DNA from: Physella acuta | Taxonomy: Eukaryota; Mollusca; Gastropoda; Physidae | Direction: 5' to 3' | Length of the DNA: 64,000 nt | NCBI RefSeq assembly: GCF_028476545.1 | Contig: NW_026731614.1 | Coordinates: 181,501-245,500 of the forward strand | Part shown: piece after piece, positions 24,726 to 36,504 of the stretch | How positions within the stretch are numbered: the first letter of the stretch is position 1 | How the letters are laid out: every line of letters starts with the position of its first letter | Translations under genes and position numbers: made by a program | The notes under the pieces: model-generated | Database searches by the model: none | Told to the model about the DNA's origin: nothing | Seen by the model: only the letters and a program-made list of their open reading frames with translations

Positions 24726-24847
24726 CCGTCGGTACCTGGCGTGGTGCCGTGTGACCCAACAGTACCACAGCAGCAGCTGGTGTGTGCCGTGGGGCGGCGT
24801 GGTGCCGTGTGACCCAACAGTATCACAGCAGCAGCTGGTGTGTGCCC
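24726..24847. repeat. ~58-bp tandem duplication
   Basis: Two copies of ggtgccgtgtgacccaacag with cagcagcagctggtgtgtgc. Confidence 0.8.
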
Positions 24848-25040
24848 TAGGGCGGAGTGGTGGACTGGTAGAGCGGTGACTGCTAGCCTGGAAGTCTTGG
24901 GTTCGGTACCATCTCTGGCTATTGTTCACTCGCTAAGGTAGGAGTTGCATTGTCTCGTTTCTGTTCTTGGCCAAATCCTAAGGTTCGCTAGCAGTGGGAA
25001 ATGGGAACTCTCATAGCTCCGGCCGGTGGCCGTTAGCAAA
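24848..25040 (+). mobile_element. tRNA-like SINE, unassigned family
   Basis: Head gtggactggtagagcggtga (box A-like) and cttgggttcggtacca (box B-like), then a non-tRNA body ending near gcaaaacgtattatgacat. The anticodon arm is tgactgctagcctgga; the acceptor stem does not pair well, so it is not a functional tRNA. Confidence 0.5.
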
Positions 25041-25059
25041 ACGTATTATGACATAAAAT

Positions 25060-25295
25060 TAAAACAAGCACGGCTACATGTCATTAGCCCAAACACGGCT
25101 ACATGTCATTAGATCTAGCACGGCTACATGACATTAGACCAAGCACGGCTACATGACATTAGACCAAGCAGGGCTACATGTCATTAGATCTAGCACGGCT
25201 ACATGACATTAGACCAAGCACGGCTACATGTCATTAGCCCAAGCAGGGCTACATGACATTAGACCAAGCACGGCTACATGACATTAGCTTTAATT
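25060..25295. repeat. Minisatellite, 25 bp x 9
   Basis: Core agcacggctacatgacatta with a 5-bp linker (gacca, gatct, gccca). Confidence 0.93.
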
Positions 25296-26424
25296 CGACA
25301 ATATTACATTAGCAAAGCTACTTGACATTAATAACGCACACTACATATTGACATTACCACGTACTACACGGCATTTACAGAAGCACTAAAACATGAAATT
25401 TGACACACTGCTTTAAGACAGTACTCGGTGACATTCGCACAAAGTACTACTGCATTACATTAGAACAAGCACTTAAATATGACATTAGCACAAAGCACTA
25501 GTCTGACATTCGCCTAAGGCCTACAGTATGACATTGTGCACCAATGTGCACCAACACATGAAATAAATGCCAGACGACTCTACTTTAAAATCCAATAAAA
25601 CCAAACCCCCTCCGTGTCAAGTCCAACTTTCCTGTCTAAAAACAAAATCCCAGACAACTCCAGTGCCCCCCCCCCCCCCCTTTTGTCACCACTGACATAC
25701 ATTCTCTGTCTCCTTTTCTAACGAGCGCCTCTAAAGGGAAATAATCGGTAAAAAAAATATAAGCATACTTGGATTGCCGTTCTTCAGCCGTCAAACTTTC
25801 AAATAATTATGTCCCTTTGCTGTGTCGTTATTTATGCCTGAATCATTGGATAATCAAAGAACAATTTTTGGGACGTTATTTTCGATGTATGATTTTTGGA
25901 ATATCTTATCGGAATATTTGATTCAACATGCGTCTAGGTCTGAGCGTGTTTAGACCAAATTTCTATACGTCGTTTTGGAGAGCTTAGCAAAGTGTTTCTT
26001 TCAGATATGTTTCTTTATTCCTGTCCCTCCCTCGCAGCCCACTCACTCGTACCTGTCAGTAGAACAGAATGCATGTTTTGTCACATTTCAGTCCCCTTCA
26101 CCCACGCACGTAGCAGTCACCCCCCCCCCCCTTTTTTTTTTTTTTTACCTTTCTGTACTTGCCTTTAGGTGCGTGAAGTCATTCTTGAACGACCAAGTGG
26201 AAATGTAGGAAACAATAGAAAACTATTCGAATGGAGTTAAGGGGGGGGGGGAGAGGGGAGGGAGACCTACAATAAACGTGTACTGTGTCAATCGAATTTG
26301 AAACCTTAAATATTCGGGGAAGGGAGGGGTGTGATAAAAACTCAATCCTGATTGGTTGATTTTAAATTCAAAATGTATTTTTGTTTTCACCGGATGTGAT
26401 CTGATTTTACCACACTAACGCAAT
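25296..26424. other. Unannotated spacer
   Basis: Scattered gacatta relics of the neighbouring array to about 25540; C or G runs at 25665-25680, 26120-26130 and 26242-26252. No gene supported. Confidence 0.5.
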
Positions 26425-26540
26425 CCTGACCTCGTTCTGACCAAATTATGACCTCGTACTGACCAAATTATGACCTCGTTCTGACCAAATTATGACCTCG
26501 TTCTGACCAAATTATGACCTCGTTCTGACCAAATTATGAC
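26425..26540. repeat. Minisatellite, 22 bp x 5
   Basis: Core gacctcgttctgaccaaatt. Confidence 0.9.
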
Positions 26541-26554
26541 CCCTTTATTCGTGG

Positions 26555-26745
26555 ATCTGACTAATTCGTTAGCCTCTATCTGACTTGGATAATTAATTCG
26601 TTAGCCTCGATCTGACTTGGCTAATTAATTCGTTAGCCTCGATCTGACTTGGCTAATTAATTCGTTAGCCTCGATCTGACTTGGCTTATTAATTCGTTAG
26701 CCTCGCTTTGACTTGGCTTATTAATTCGTTAGCCTCGATCTGGAT
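26555..26745. repeat. Minisatellite, 32 bp x 6
   Basis: Core taattaattcgttagcctcg with atctgacttggc. Confidence 0.9.
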
Positions 26746-27185
26746 TGCCCCGTGACAAAGTGGGTTTTCTTGGATGCCGGCAATTTCCCGGAAAGTTTTC
26801 AATCAGCCGGAAGCTGACGCCCGGCACACGACAGCCAACAAGTGAGACCATGGTATTTTTTTTTTCTGCGACACGTTTCACTCTTCCGGCATTACCCTAC
26901 CCCCACTCCACGCACCCCGCTCCACGCCAGCCCACTCCACGCCAGCCCACTCCAATGTTCATGACTCTGTGACGGTGAGGAAACCAATTTGAGACGGAAA
27001 ATCATTCGGCTATGGTGTGACATTTCTAAGCAAGACAATCTTGAACCCTACACACATACATCTAAGCAACGACACACATACATACAAAATACACTCGCTA
27101 AACCATACACACAAACATATTCAGGCATACACACAAATACGCACGTACACTCGCATACAGCTACACACGTACACACTTTTCCTTT
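26746..27185. other. Unannotated spacer
   Basis: Short ccagcccactccacg triplication at 26910-26955 and CA-rich simple sequence at 27045-27175. Confidence 0.5.
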
Positions 27186-27300
27186 CTCCGTACTACACGT
27201 GGTCGGGTGGTAGAGCTTACGACTTCTAACGCGAAAGTCCAGAGTTCGGATCCCGGGTTTGAGTCAGTAATTTCATCATTGAGCTCACCCGTCTCTGATA
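27186..27300 (+). mobile_element. SINE tRNA-like head fragment
   Basis: tggtcgggtggtagagc (box A-like) and gagttcggatcccggg (box B-like), directly upstream of a fuller family A copy. Confidence 0.5.
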
Positions 27301-27302
27301 AG

Positions 27303-27555
27303 TAGGGGACGGAGTGGCCTAGACTAGAGAGCTAGACTGCTAACCCGTAAGTCTCGAGTTCGAATCTGGTTTCAAGGGAGTAGACCTCCCTGAGTTTACC
27401 CAGCTGTGATGGGTACCCGACTCACGTTAGGGAAAGTAAATGCAGCTGGGTATAGTGCTGACCACACTATTCCTTCATATACTGAGGTCACAGAAATATG
27501 TGAACTCTAACTCATCTGCTTCGTGGGCCGTCAGGTTCGAAAGAGTTACTAATTA
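27303..27555 (+). mobile_element. SINE family A, near-complete copy
   Basis: tRNA-like head: acggagtggcctagac (box A) and cgagttcgaatctgg (box B). The body contains cccagctgtgatgggta and gggtatagtgctgaccacac, and the tail contains actgaggtcacagaaata, then the ctaactcatctgc segment. This copy shows the element's layout best and served as reference for the others. Confidence 0.78.
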
Positions 27556-27619
27556 CCATGCTTTTAGCAATTAAAGGTGGAAGTTGAGTACATCGTTAAT
27601 CTAATTTTCTAAGTGCCAA

Positions 27620-27710
27620 CATGCATACATTATACCAAGGTCACAGAAACAGGTGAACTCTACTTCACACGCCACATGGACCGTCAGGTTCGAAAAGGGA
27701 GAACAAAATG
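27620..27710 (+). mobile_element. SINE family A, tail only
   Basis: taccaaggtcacagaaacag, then actctacttcacacgcca and ccgtcaggttcgaaa. Confidence 0.65.
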
Positions 27711-29445
<1,735 letters not shown>

Positions 29446-29448
<3 letters not shown>

Positions 29449-30044
29449 TGCAGGCTTGGAAACCAGGCTTGGTCAAGGAACGGGGTTAAGAATTTGTCTC
29501 AAGACCGTGAACTGAAGCTTTTCTAGCACAAATCTCAATTGTTGATAAGTGTGAAGAGCCCTTAAGTTGCGACTAAGTTGCTGGGGATGGTTCTTCATTT
29601 CTCCGGTAATGATGGAGGGGAGAGGGGGAGGGATGGGTAGTTATCAGATGACGGGCTGGGGTTTAGGGTTAAAAGACTAGTGCTGGGAAAGTTTCTTGAG
29701 TTGTGTACGATGTATGCGTGTCGAACGGGTTGAATTATTGGAGCAGGTATTTTGATTCTTGCGACCAATTATCAAGTTTGGGTGGATCGGTCTTTTGCTT
29801 AGAATGACCCGTTTACGGGTCGAAAATGACCCGGGGCATCAGATTACAAATAACCCAGATGCCTAGATAAAATTTACCTGGGCCTCAGGCTAATTATGAC
29901 GTTATTTAAATATATTTTTAAAAAAATATTTTACACATTTCAATATCACCTTTTTTTTCTCTGAATGTCTGTTCTAGTTGAGCCCCCCCCCCCACCACGC
30001 TTATCTTCCTCCCTCCTACGCCCCACCCCCAAATGTCCTGTTCT
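29446..30044. other. Unannotated spacer
   Basis: Short gacccg(t)tt repeats at 29805-29850. No gene. Confidence 0.5.
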
Positions 30045-30360
30045 GTCTCCCCTCCTACCCCCCCCCCCCAATGTCCTATTATTTCTACACCCCCTCCTAC
30101 CCCCCCCCCCAATGTCCTATTATTTCTACACCCCCTCCTACTCCCCCACCCCCGATGTCCTGTTCTGCCTCCCCCTCCTACTCCCCCCCCCAATGTCCTG
30201 TTCTGCCTCCCCCTCCTACTCCCCCACCCCCCGATGTCCTGTTCTGCCTCCCCCTCCTACTCCCCCACCCCCCAATGTCCTGTTATTTCTACACCCCCTC
30301 CTACTCCCCCACCCCCCGATGTCCTGTTCTGCCTCCCCCTCCAACTCCCCCACCCCCTAT
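30045..30360. repeat. C-rich minisatellite, ~40-45 bp x 8
   Basis: Core aatgtcctgttctgcctccc joined by ctcctactcccccacccccc; a variant has tattatttctacacc. Pro-rich open frames of up to 188 codons are artefacts of this array. Confidence 0.93.
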
Positions 30361-30499
30361 CCTGTCAAAAATCTGTACCCCGCCACTTGGGGTTCTCTAA
30401 TGAGATCTTTGCCTGGTTCTTGTAGATTAGAAGATGTTGATAAAACGATGACTGGCGTGGCTTCAGTCTTGTCCTTTAGGGGTTTTACCCTGCAGTATG

Positions 30500-30775
30500 T
30501 ACACAAATATCAGCCTTCGTTGTGTACATGAATATCAGCCTTCATTATGTACACAAATATCAGCCTTCGTTTTGTACACAAATATCAACCTTCATTTTGT
30601 ACACAAATTTTAACTTTCGTTTTGTACACACATTTTAACTTTCGTTTTGTACAGAAATTTTAACTTTCGTTTTGTACAGAAATTTTAACTTTCGTTTTGT
30701 ACACAAATATCAGCTTTTGTTTTGTACACAAATATCAGCCTTCATTTTGTACACAGAAATATCAGTTGTTGTACA
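30500..30775. repeat. Minisatellite, 25 bp x ~11
   Basis: Core ttttgtacacaaatatcagc with cttcat, or atttta variants in the middle. Confidence 0.92.
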
Positions 30776-31033
30776 ATTGAGTTGTACAAGACGATATAGT
30801 TTATTTTGGTGTACGTCTGGTTTATGTCTGATAAGGGATGGTGATGTGCATTTAGTTTATGACTGATGTGAGCTTCTATACCACTGTTAACTAGATCATG
30901 ACAGATGAAGTATTTGACAACTAAATGTAGCAGCTTTAAAAACGGTGCATTCCTAACCCTAACCCCCTCAATAGACATTACAGAAACCCTGCACAAGTTA
31001 ATATATGTGAGTTGGGTGAAGAAGATGTGTTGC

Positions 31034-31271
31034 CAGAGTTTCTTCCAGACATCTCTTCGGGGGGGGGGGGGCTTAGTCCCCCCCCCTCGAAATTTTTTTT
31101 ACCGCCCCCCCCCCCCCCCGAACGAAATGAAATTTATATAATTTATATAGAAAATATATACTTTTAACAGTGTCCGCCCCCCCCCCCCCCCGAAGAAAGT
31201 CTATGCCCCCCCCCCCCCCGAAAATTTCAAGTGCCCCCCCCCCCGGAGAAAAAAGTCTGGAAGAAACACTG
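31034..31271. mobile_element. hAT-like MITE, family A (copy with perfect TSD)
   Basis: Ends CAGAGTTTCTTCCAGAC and GTCTGGAAGAAACACTG. A perfect 8-bp duplication tgtgttgc occurs at 31026-31033 and 31272-31279. The interior holds four C/G runs and the AT core atttatatagaaaatatata shared by the family. Confidence 0.92.
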
Positions 31272-31279
31272 TGTGTTGC

Positions 31280-33340
31280 ACCCACCCCTACCCGCTTGTC
31301 ATTATTTTATTCTGTTATGATAGGTCTACATGATGAGCAAACCAATTGTCCACCCTATCCTCGTCTTCACCTCCCCCCCCCCCCCCCCACCTACTTTTTG
31401 TTAAAGAGGCGCCGAATGGTCTAAATACACCACTGATTAAAACACCCTTACCTCTGCTAGCAAGCGACTAAACTTTGAATTCAGATCTTCCCTCGCTCGT
31501 TTTTGGTCCAATGTGTCCTAAATTTTTAATCCCCTCCATAATTGACCTTTGAAACAATCAGTGGACGGACTTATCTGTGGCTTATCATGGCTTATCATGG
31601 AGAGCGAGATAAGTGGAGTAGATACTTTTAAGGCGACCGCTTTCTCTTCTGGATTCTTGGATTATTTCTCTCAAGCCCAGTTACTTAGTTTTAACAGAAA
31701 ATCTGTTGCTGTATATCTAAATTGAGCTGGACTACGATTAACAAATTAATAATCACGTACACATTGTGGAACAAGCACACGAAGTGGGAATAATCTAATG
31801 GATTGTTTAAAGATCAAGGGCGCTAACTCTATTGATGTGTGGAAGTAAATTTCCTTTCTTCACGCAGCTATGAAATAAATACACGTAACTAGCTCAAAGA
31901 CTTCTAACACAAGGGAAGATAACTCTAACAAACCGGAAAACGAGTTACGTCAGATTTACGCGCGCGTGAGATCCGACTTCTCCCCGCCGGCCTCACGATC
32001 TATCAAGGGAAGGTAATTGGCCAGATTAACCTCCCCTTAAGAGTTCTAGAACTAATCTCTAAGTAGTCACCCACCGTGTAATTCCGTAGGTTTTAATTAC
32101 GTCCGAAGGGTCAAGTTGTCCGTAAATATAAAAGCTTACCCCCACCGTGTTGATTGGCTAGTAGGTACTTGGTATCGCACAGACCACTGTTAGGTTCGAT
32201 ACCGGGTTATTATCGTGCGGCATTTAGAATGCATAAGAAATCTGTTGACTAAGTGCTTTCAACTTTTGTTTTGGGTTGTTGATATCGAGGTTGGACAACT
32301 GAACTTTCGGTACTTGGATTGCTTCCCCTTGTCATTTTTAAAGAGATTTCGTGAGTTAGAAATATTGTGCAGAGGAAAGTTTTAAATTATGGATCTTCGA
32401 ATTTAGCTGTTGTTTTTTTAATTATTATATTTTCGTGAAACAGGTTTGTGTATGTATTATGTAATCACTTTACATTTTTTTTTTAATTATAAAATTTACT
32501 AATTAGATCTACTAATAAGTTAAAAACTTAATTTTTAAAGAATTATTATTATAATTACAATGAAAATAGGCCTACACAACACTGGGTTACACAATGAATG
32601 ATTGTTAATGAATAAAATAAACGAGCCGGCCCGCGGCATAACATACGCCGCTATTTAGTTGTTTCTAATTTTCAATAATTCATAATTTGTGAATTCGACA
32701 GTACCAACGCTGACACTGAAAATATTTCTTTAAAACACTATAAGTAGCTCGTTAAGGACCATAACCCCCCCCCCTTCCTTCCCTCCCCCCCCCCCTCCTC
32801 CCCTCCCCCCCCCCTCCTCCCCCCCCCCCCTCCTCCCCTCCCCCCCCCTCCTCCCCCCCCCCTACGTTTAAAATCGTTGGCTCTGCTTGTAAACATTTAG
32901 AGTGAACACAGCTCACTAAAACCATGTAGGGGTGGGGAGGTAGGGAGAGCGTTTGCAGCTTGTTTTCTAACGGCTCGAAGAAGAGAATTATATATATAGA
33001 TAGATAGATGATGCATTACATTAAATTACAATGATAGAATTAGCAGAACAGCTTAGTTTTTAGTTTTACTTTTAATTAAATTAAAAATAATTTTAGCCTT
33101 TAAGTAAAGTTATGGCAGGGCTTAGAGATTTTTATTTTGACAAGCAGAGTACTCACTGAGACTATTTTTTTGGATTACAATGGGAAATTAATTTTCCAAT
33201 CTTACTTCATTATTAACTGGTTTCAATTATTAGCATTATGAAGAATAAAAAAAATAATGTGAGATTAAATATCAACAGAGTTCATAATTCCTAATGTTGA
33301 CATTAGGCAAAAAATAATGAATTTTATTTTGTTGTTTTTC
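31280..33340. other. Upstream region of gene 1
   Basis: No coding exon recognised. A CpG-rich stretch at 31950-32040 is a possible promoter side for gene 1. A tRNA-like segment (ttggctagtaggtactt, aggttcgataccggg) lies at 32150-32215. A C/T tract occupies 32765-32865, and a short (TAGA)n 32996-33010. A non-coding first exon of gene 1 probably lies here but could not be placed. Confidence 0.45.
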
Positions 33341-33343
33341 TAG

Positions 33344-33417
33344 ATTTAACAGAGCAAGAAAAATGAACTGATTCCCAGTGACAGAGTTGTTTGCCCATAA
33401 ACTTGTTGATCACCCTA
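33344..33417 (+). other. Gene 1, probable 5' UTR part of first coding exon
   Basis: A pyrimidine-rich acceptor (gttgtttttctag) ends at 33343. An in-frame TGA at 33379-33381 lies upstream of the ATG at 33418, so translation cannot start earlier in this exon in that frame. A short ATGAACTGA upstream frame begins at 33364. Confidence 0.55.
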
Positions 33418-34467
33418 ATGGCAGAAATTAGAATCCCAACAGAGCTCATTCCACAAGACATCATGTTCAGACTCCAGGAGTGTATCCAGCACCCCTTCCA
33501 GGCATTCTCAAACTCCCCAGACTGGTCACAGAGTTCTTCTAGTCATATGTCAGTACCCCAGCAGTCTAAAACCTCACCCCAGTTCAACCAGCAGTCTAAA
33601 ACCTCACCCCAGTTCAACCAGCAGTCTAAAACCTCACCCCAGTTTAACCAGCAATCTAAAAACTCACCCCAGTTTAGCCAGCAGTCTAAAACTTTACACT
33701 GCAACACGTTTGGATCATCCAGACAAACTTTCACCCATCAAAATCTCGACGAGGTTGATGGTTCGGACTCCGTGGTCCACATCCTGCCGACAACCCAGCC
33801 CACCCGCAAGGTGGAGGACGCCATGGATGACTCAGACATTGTCAGGATATTCCCTGACAACCCTTTAGACGTTCAGAAAAACTGTAAACAAGATTCTGAA
33901 ATTGTACGCATTTTCACAAATGAAAATTCCAATGAAAAAAAGCTAAAAAAACATCCTGATGTTGTGAGCGTTTTTTCAAATGAGGATAGAGACAGGACCG
34001 AGCCAAATGTTGTGCGTGTTATCACACCAGTGAAGATGTGTCAGGGTGAGCCTTCAGGCAGCTCAGAGGGTCATTACTTTGACAAGACACACCGGTCATT
34101 TCAACCCCATAGCTCTAACACAACAGGAAGTAAACAACACACAGACAAAACTCTCCCTGATTGGAGAGTCAACAACAACAGAACGCCTACTCAGTCGACA
34201 TGGGCAACCAGTTACAATAAAGATAGTACTCACAGGAGTTCTAGAACAATCCAAGCCCAGCCGCAGAACCGTGAGGGGGTGATGACCACACCCCAACAGC
34301 AGGGCAGAGAGGGGGTCATTGCCACACCCCAGACCAATAGTGTCTACAACAAAAACAGGCAGTCATTGTCTCAAAGATTTCCAGAGCTGCCTACACCCCC
34401 ACAAACTCCGGACGAGGAAGACATCGGAGATGATGAAGTGTTTAGCTATGACTTTAATAGGAGGGAT
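33418..34467 (+). CDS. Gene 1, coding exon 1: tandem SIM-like motif protein
   Basis: Codes residues 1-350 of a 647-residue protein of unknown identity. It starts MAEIRIPTELIPQD and ends ..FNRRD before a GTAAGT donor in phase 0. Seen: a Gln/Ser-rich repeat (unit QQSKTSPQFN, about four to five copies, residues ~48-92), then five acidic- or polar-flanked hydrophobic motifs: VVHI (119), IVRI (141), IVRI (162), VVSV (182) and VVRV (198). These fit the consensus of SUMO-interacting motifs, [VI]-[VI]-x-[VI] next to D/E/S. Later residues are low-complexity, with Thr-Pro sites (PTPPQTPDEED) that look like proline-directed kinase targets. No enzyme domain, signal peptide or membrane segment is visible. 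Inference: a SUMO-binding, probably nuclear scaffold. The gene model is supported by splice phases that match exactly across both introns; the function is tentative. Confidence 0.85.
33565..33690 (+). repeat. Coding minisatellite in gene 1, 30 bp x ~4
   Basis: Units of 30 bp (core cagcagtctaaaacctcacc) encode the 10-residue repeat QQSKTSPQFN. The frame is kept in all copies. Confidence 0.9.
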
Positions 34468-34489
34468 GTAAGTACACAAACAGCACTTT

Positions 34490-34760
34490 TACAGTAGACA
34501 GAGCATTGAGGCTAGATTAGATAGAACATTAGACTTGTGGAATATGTACAGTAGATAGAAAATTGAGGCTAGATTAGATAGAGCATTAGACTTGTAGAAT
34601 ATGTACAGTAGATAGAGCATTGAGGCTAGATTAGATAGAACATTAGACTTGTAGAATATGTACAGTAGATGGACCATTAGGCTAGATTAGATAGAACATT
34701 AGACTTGTAGAATATGTACAGTAGATGGAGCATTAGGCTAGATAGTACATTACATAACTT
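34490..34760 (+). repeat. Intronic minisatellite in gene 1, ~58 bp x 4
   Basis: Core gaacattagacttgtagaat with atgtacagtagatag and gaggctagatta, inside intron 1 of gene 1. The first unit begins only ~22 bp after the donor site. The rest of the intron (34761-35244) is AT-rich and otherwise plain. Confidence 0.9.
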
Positions 34761-35244
34761 GGAACATTAGAGTTGATAGAACTTGTACAATAGATAAATG
34801 ATTAGGCTATATAACACTTATACAATTGATATAACATCAGGCCTGGTAGAATATGTTCAGTACATTGAGTATTTAGGCTAGCTAGAAAAAGTTTAATGGT
34901 ACATTATTCTAATTAGAATAAGAAAAGTATTACATTGATAGCGTATGTTTAGTAGATTGCGATTTAGTATGAAATGAAATTTAGGCTATTGCACACTATA
35001 TAGATCACCTTTACATGTCTACACCAAGCCAAAATTCTCACCCTATCAACCACCATTTTGTTACTGTGGATCACCCCTTTAAATTCTAATAATGCCCAGT
35101 ATTAAATTGAATTTTGTTTTTTAAACAAATTTAATTATCAGTTGAATGAAAGTACAATTTGTTTGAAAATTTGAGTTTTGTATTTTAGATTATAACCTCT
35201 AAAATGTCTTGAGTTCATTTTTGCTTCCCTTTTCTGCTCTCCAG

Positions 35245-35833
35245 ACTCCTGACTGTACTTTTAGAAGAGATTACCTCCCCATGAGAGATAACTCTGACAG
35301 GTCTGTTGACACCAAGGGCTTATCTCCCTTCAGCCCATCTCAGAAAATGGCTGAAATCACATTTGGTGAGAAAAAACAGACCAGAAAGAGACTCTCATTT
35401 GAAGAAGAAGAAGAAGAGGTGAACAGACCTCACAGTTTTGATTTGCCGAAGATTAGCTCCGCCCCCACAAGATCGCTACCATTTGTTAGCTACGCCTGTA
35501 AACAGCAGACGGCCTCTACTTCAGGTCGAGCTAGGACGTCATCTCCTGCTTTCTTACAAGAGAAACCCACCTGCATCTCTCCCACCACCACCCAGGGTTT
35601 TAAACCTTACACCCAGTCTACATCCAGCTCAAAGTCTGACTCTCCAGTGGCGGAAGTTTTGAATACACTAGAGAAAACTTCTGACAAATATTCACCAAAA
35701 CTGAGAATACATCGCAGATCTGATGGAGACAATGCAACAGACAGCGGCTTTGTCTGGCCGGATGATGCAACCAGACCACCTGAACTGCAACAGCGACGTC
35801 AGACACTACCCTGTATAAAGAGGCGCAGACTAG
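35245..35833 (+). CDS. Gene 1, coding exon 2
   Basis: Residues 351-546, between a clear acceptor (ctgctctccag) and a GTAAAT donor, entering in phase 0 and leaving in phase 1. It contains RKRLSF directly before a run of six Glu (residues 397-408). RLSF fits the degenerate PP1-docking pattern [RK]-[VIL]-x-[FW] and is also a basophilic kinase site. Several Ser-Pro sites are present. The exon ends with a basic cluster KRRRL (542-546) that could be a nuclear localisation signal. No fold is recognised and the exon appears disordered. Confidence 0.85.
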
Positions 35834-36151
35834 GTAAATAAACTCAATTACTAAAACACCATTTTTAAAATTTAAGAATTCCTTTTTAAAAATAAGATCA
35901 GTTGTAATATATACTCAATATAAATATATTATTAGAAAATTGTATTAAAAACATTAACAAATGTAATTATTTCTTAAATCTTTCTTTTGAAATGAGTAAT
36001 AATTTAAATAGCAGAATTCAAGTTCTCCTGCAGAAATTATTTGGATTTAAGTAACTAAAACAAAAATGTACAGGTCTAATTTACACTTGCTAACCCTTTT
36101 CTTCTAGTATTTTTTTTTTTGGTGTGTAAATGAACTTTTTTTTTCAAACAG

Positions 36152-36456
36152 ATTTCTCTTATCCAGAAACAGAAGACGAGAAAAAGAGTTTAGAGCTATC
36201 CCACGACAACGCTGAGGGCGACTGCAAATGTCAGCAAATTGGGAAAGACGTCCTGCACATTTTCAGCAACGCTTACAAGAAGATGAGGCAGGACACGTCC
36301 AACGCTGACTTAAACAGCCTCAAGAACAGCATGACAGAGACCAACGCCATCTTCCAACTGGCTTTGCAGAACTACCACAGTATAAAGAGGATTTGTCCGC
36401 ACAGACGCTCCTCCTCGTCCTCATCCATCAACATGTTATATAATCATGTAATATAA
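36152..36456 (+). CDS. Gene 1, terminal coding exon
   Basis: Acceptor ttttttttcaaacag; the split codon G|AT restores the frame. It encodes the last ~100 residues. After an acidic start, a segment from DVLHIFSNAYKKMRQD to NYHSIKRI looks like two amphipathic helices, the only part of the protein that appears folded. VLHI inside it resembles another SIM. A Ser-rich tail and a TAA at 36454-36456 close the frame. The likely poly(A) signal follows 43 bp later. Confidence 0.85.
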
Positions 36457-36498
36457 TCATTATACAAACTATATAGATTATTGATTATATATACCAAC

Positions 36499-36504
36499 AA
36501 TAAA
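36499..36504 (+). terminator. Gene 1 poly(A) signal
   Basis: Canonical AATAAA 43 bp after the stop codon. The 3' UTR would be short. Other AATAAA sequences occur in the AT-rich flank further on. Confidence 0.6.

Noticed and set aside
24848-24920. tRNA gene
   Set aside because: Box A- and B-like sequences are present, but no acceptor-stem pairing and a long non-tRNA body follow; it is a SINE head. The same applies to 13600, 14275, 27190, 27308, 32150 and 49829.
29965-30531. 188-codon Pro-rich open frame
   Set aside because: Caused by the C-rich 40-45 bp minisatellite.
36152-36456. Gene 1 assigned to a named SUMO-pathway family (SIMC1, RNF4, SLX4)
   Set aside because: No shared domain beyond the short SIM-like motifs; no family-specific sequence was recognised.
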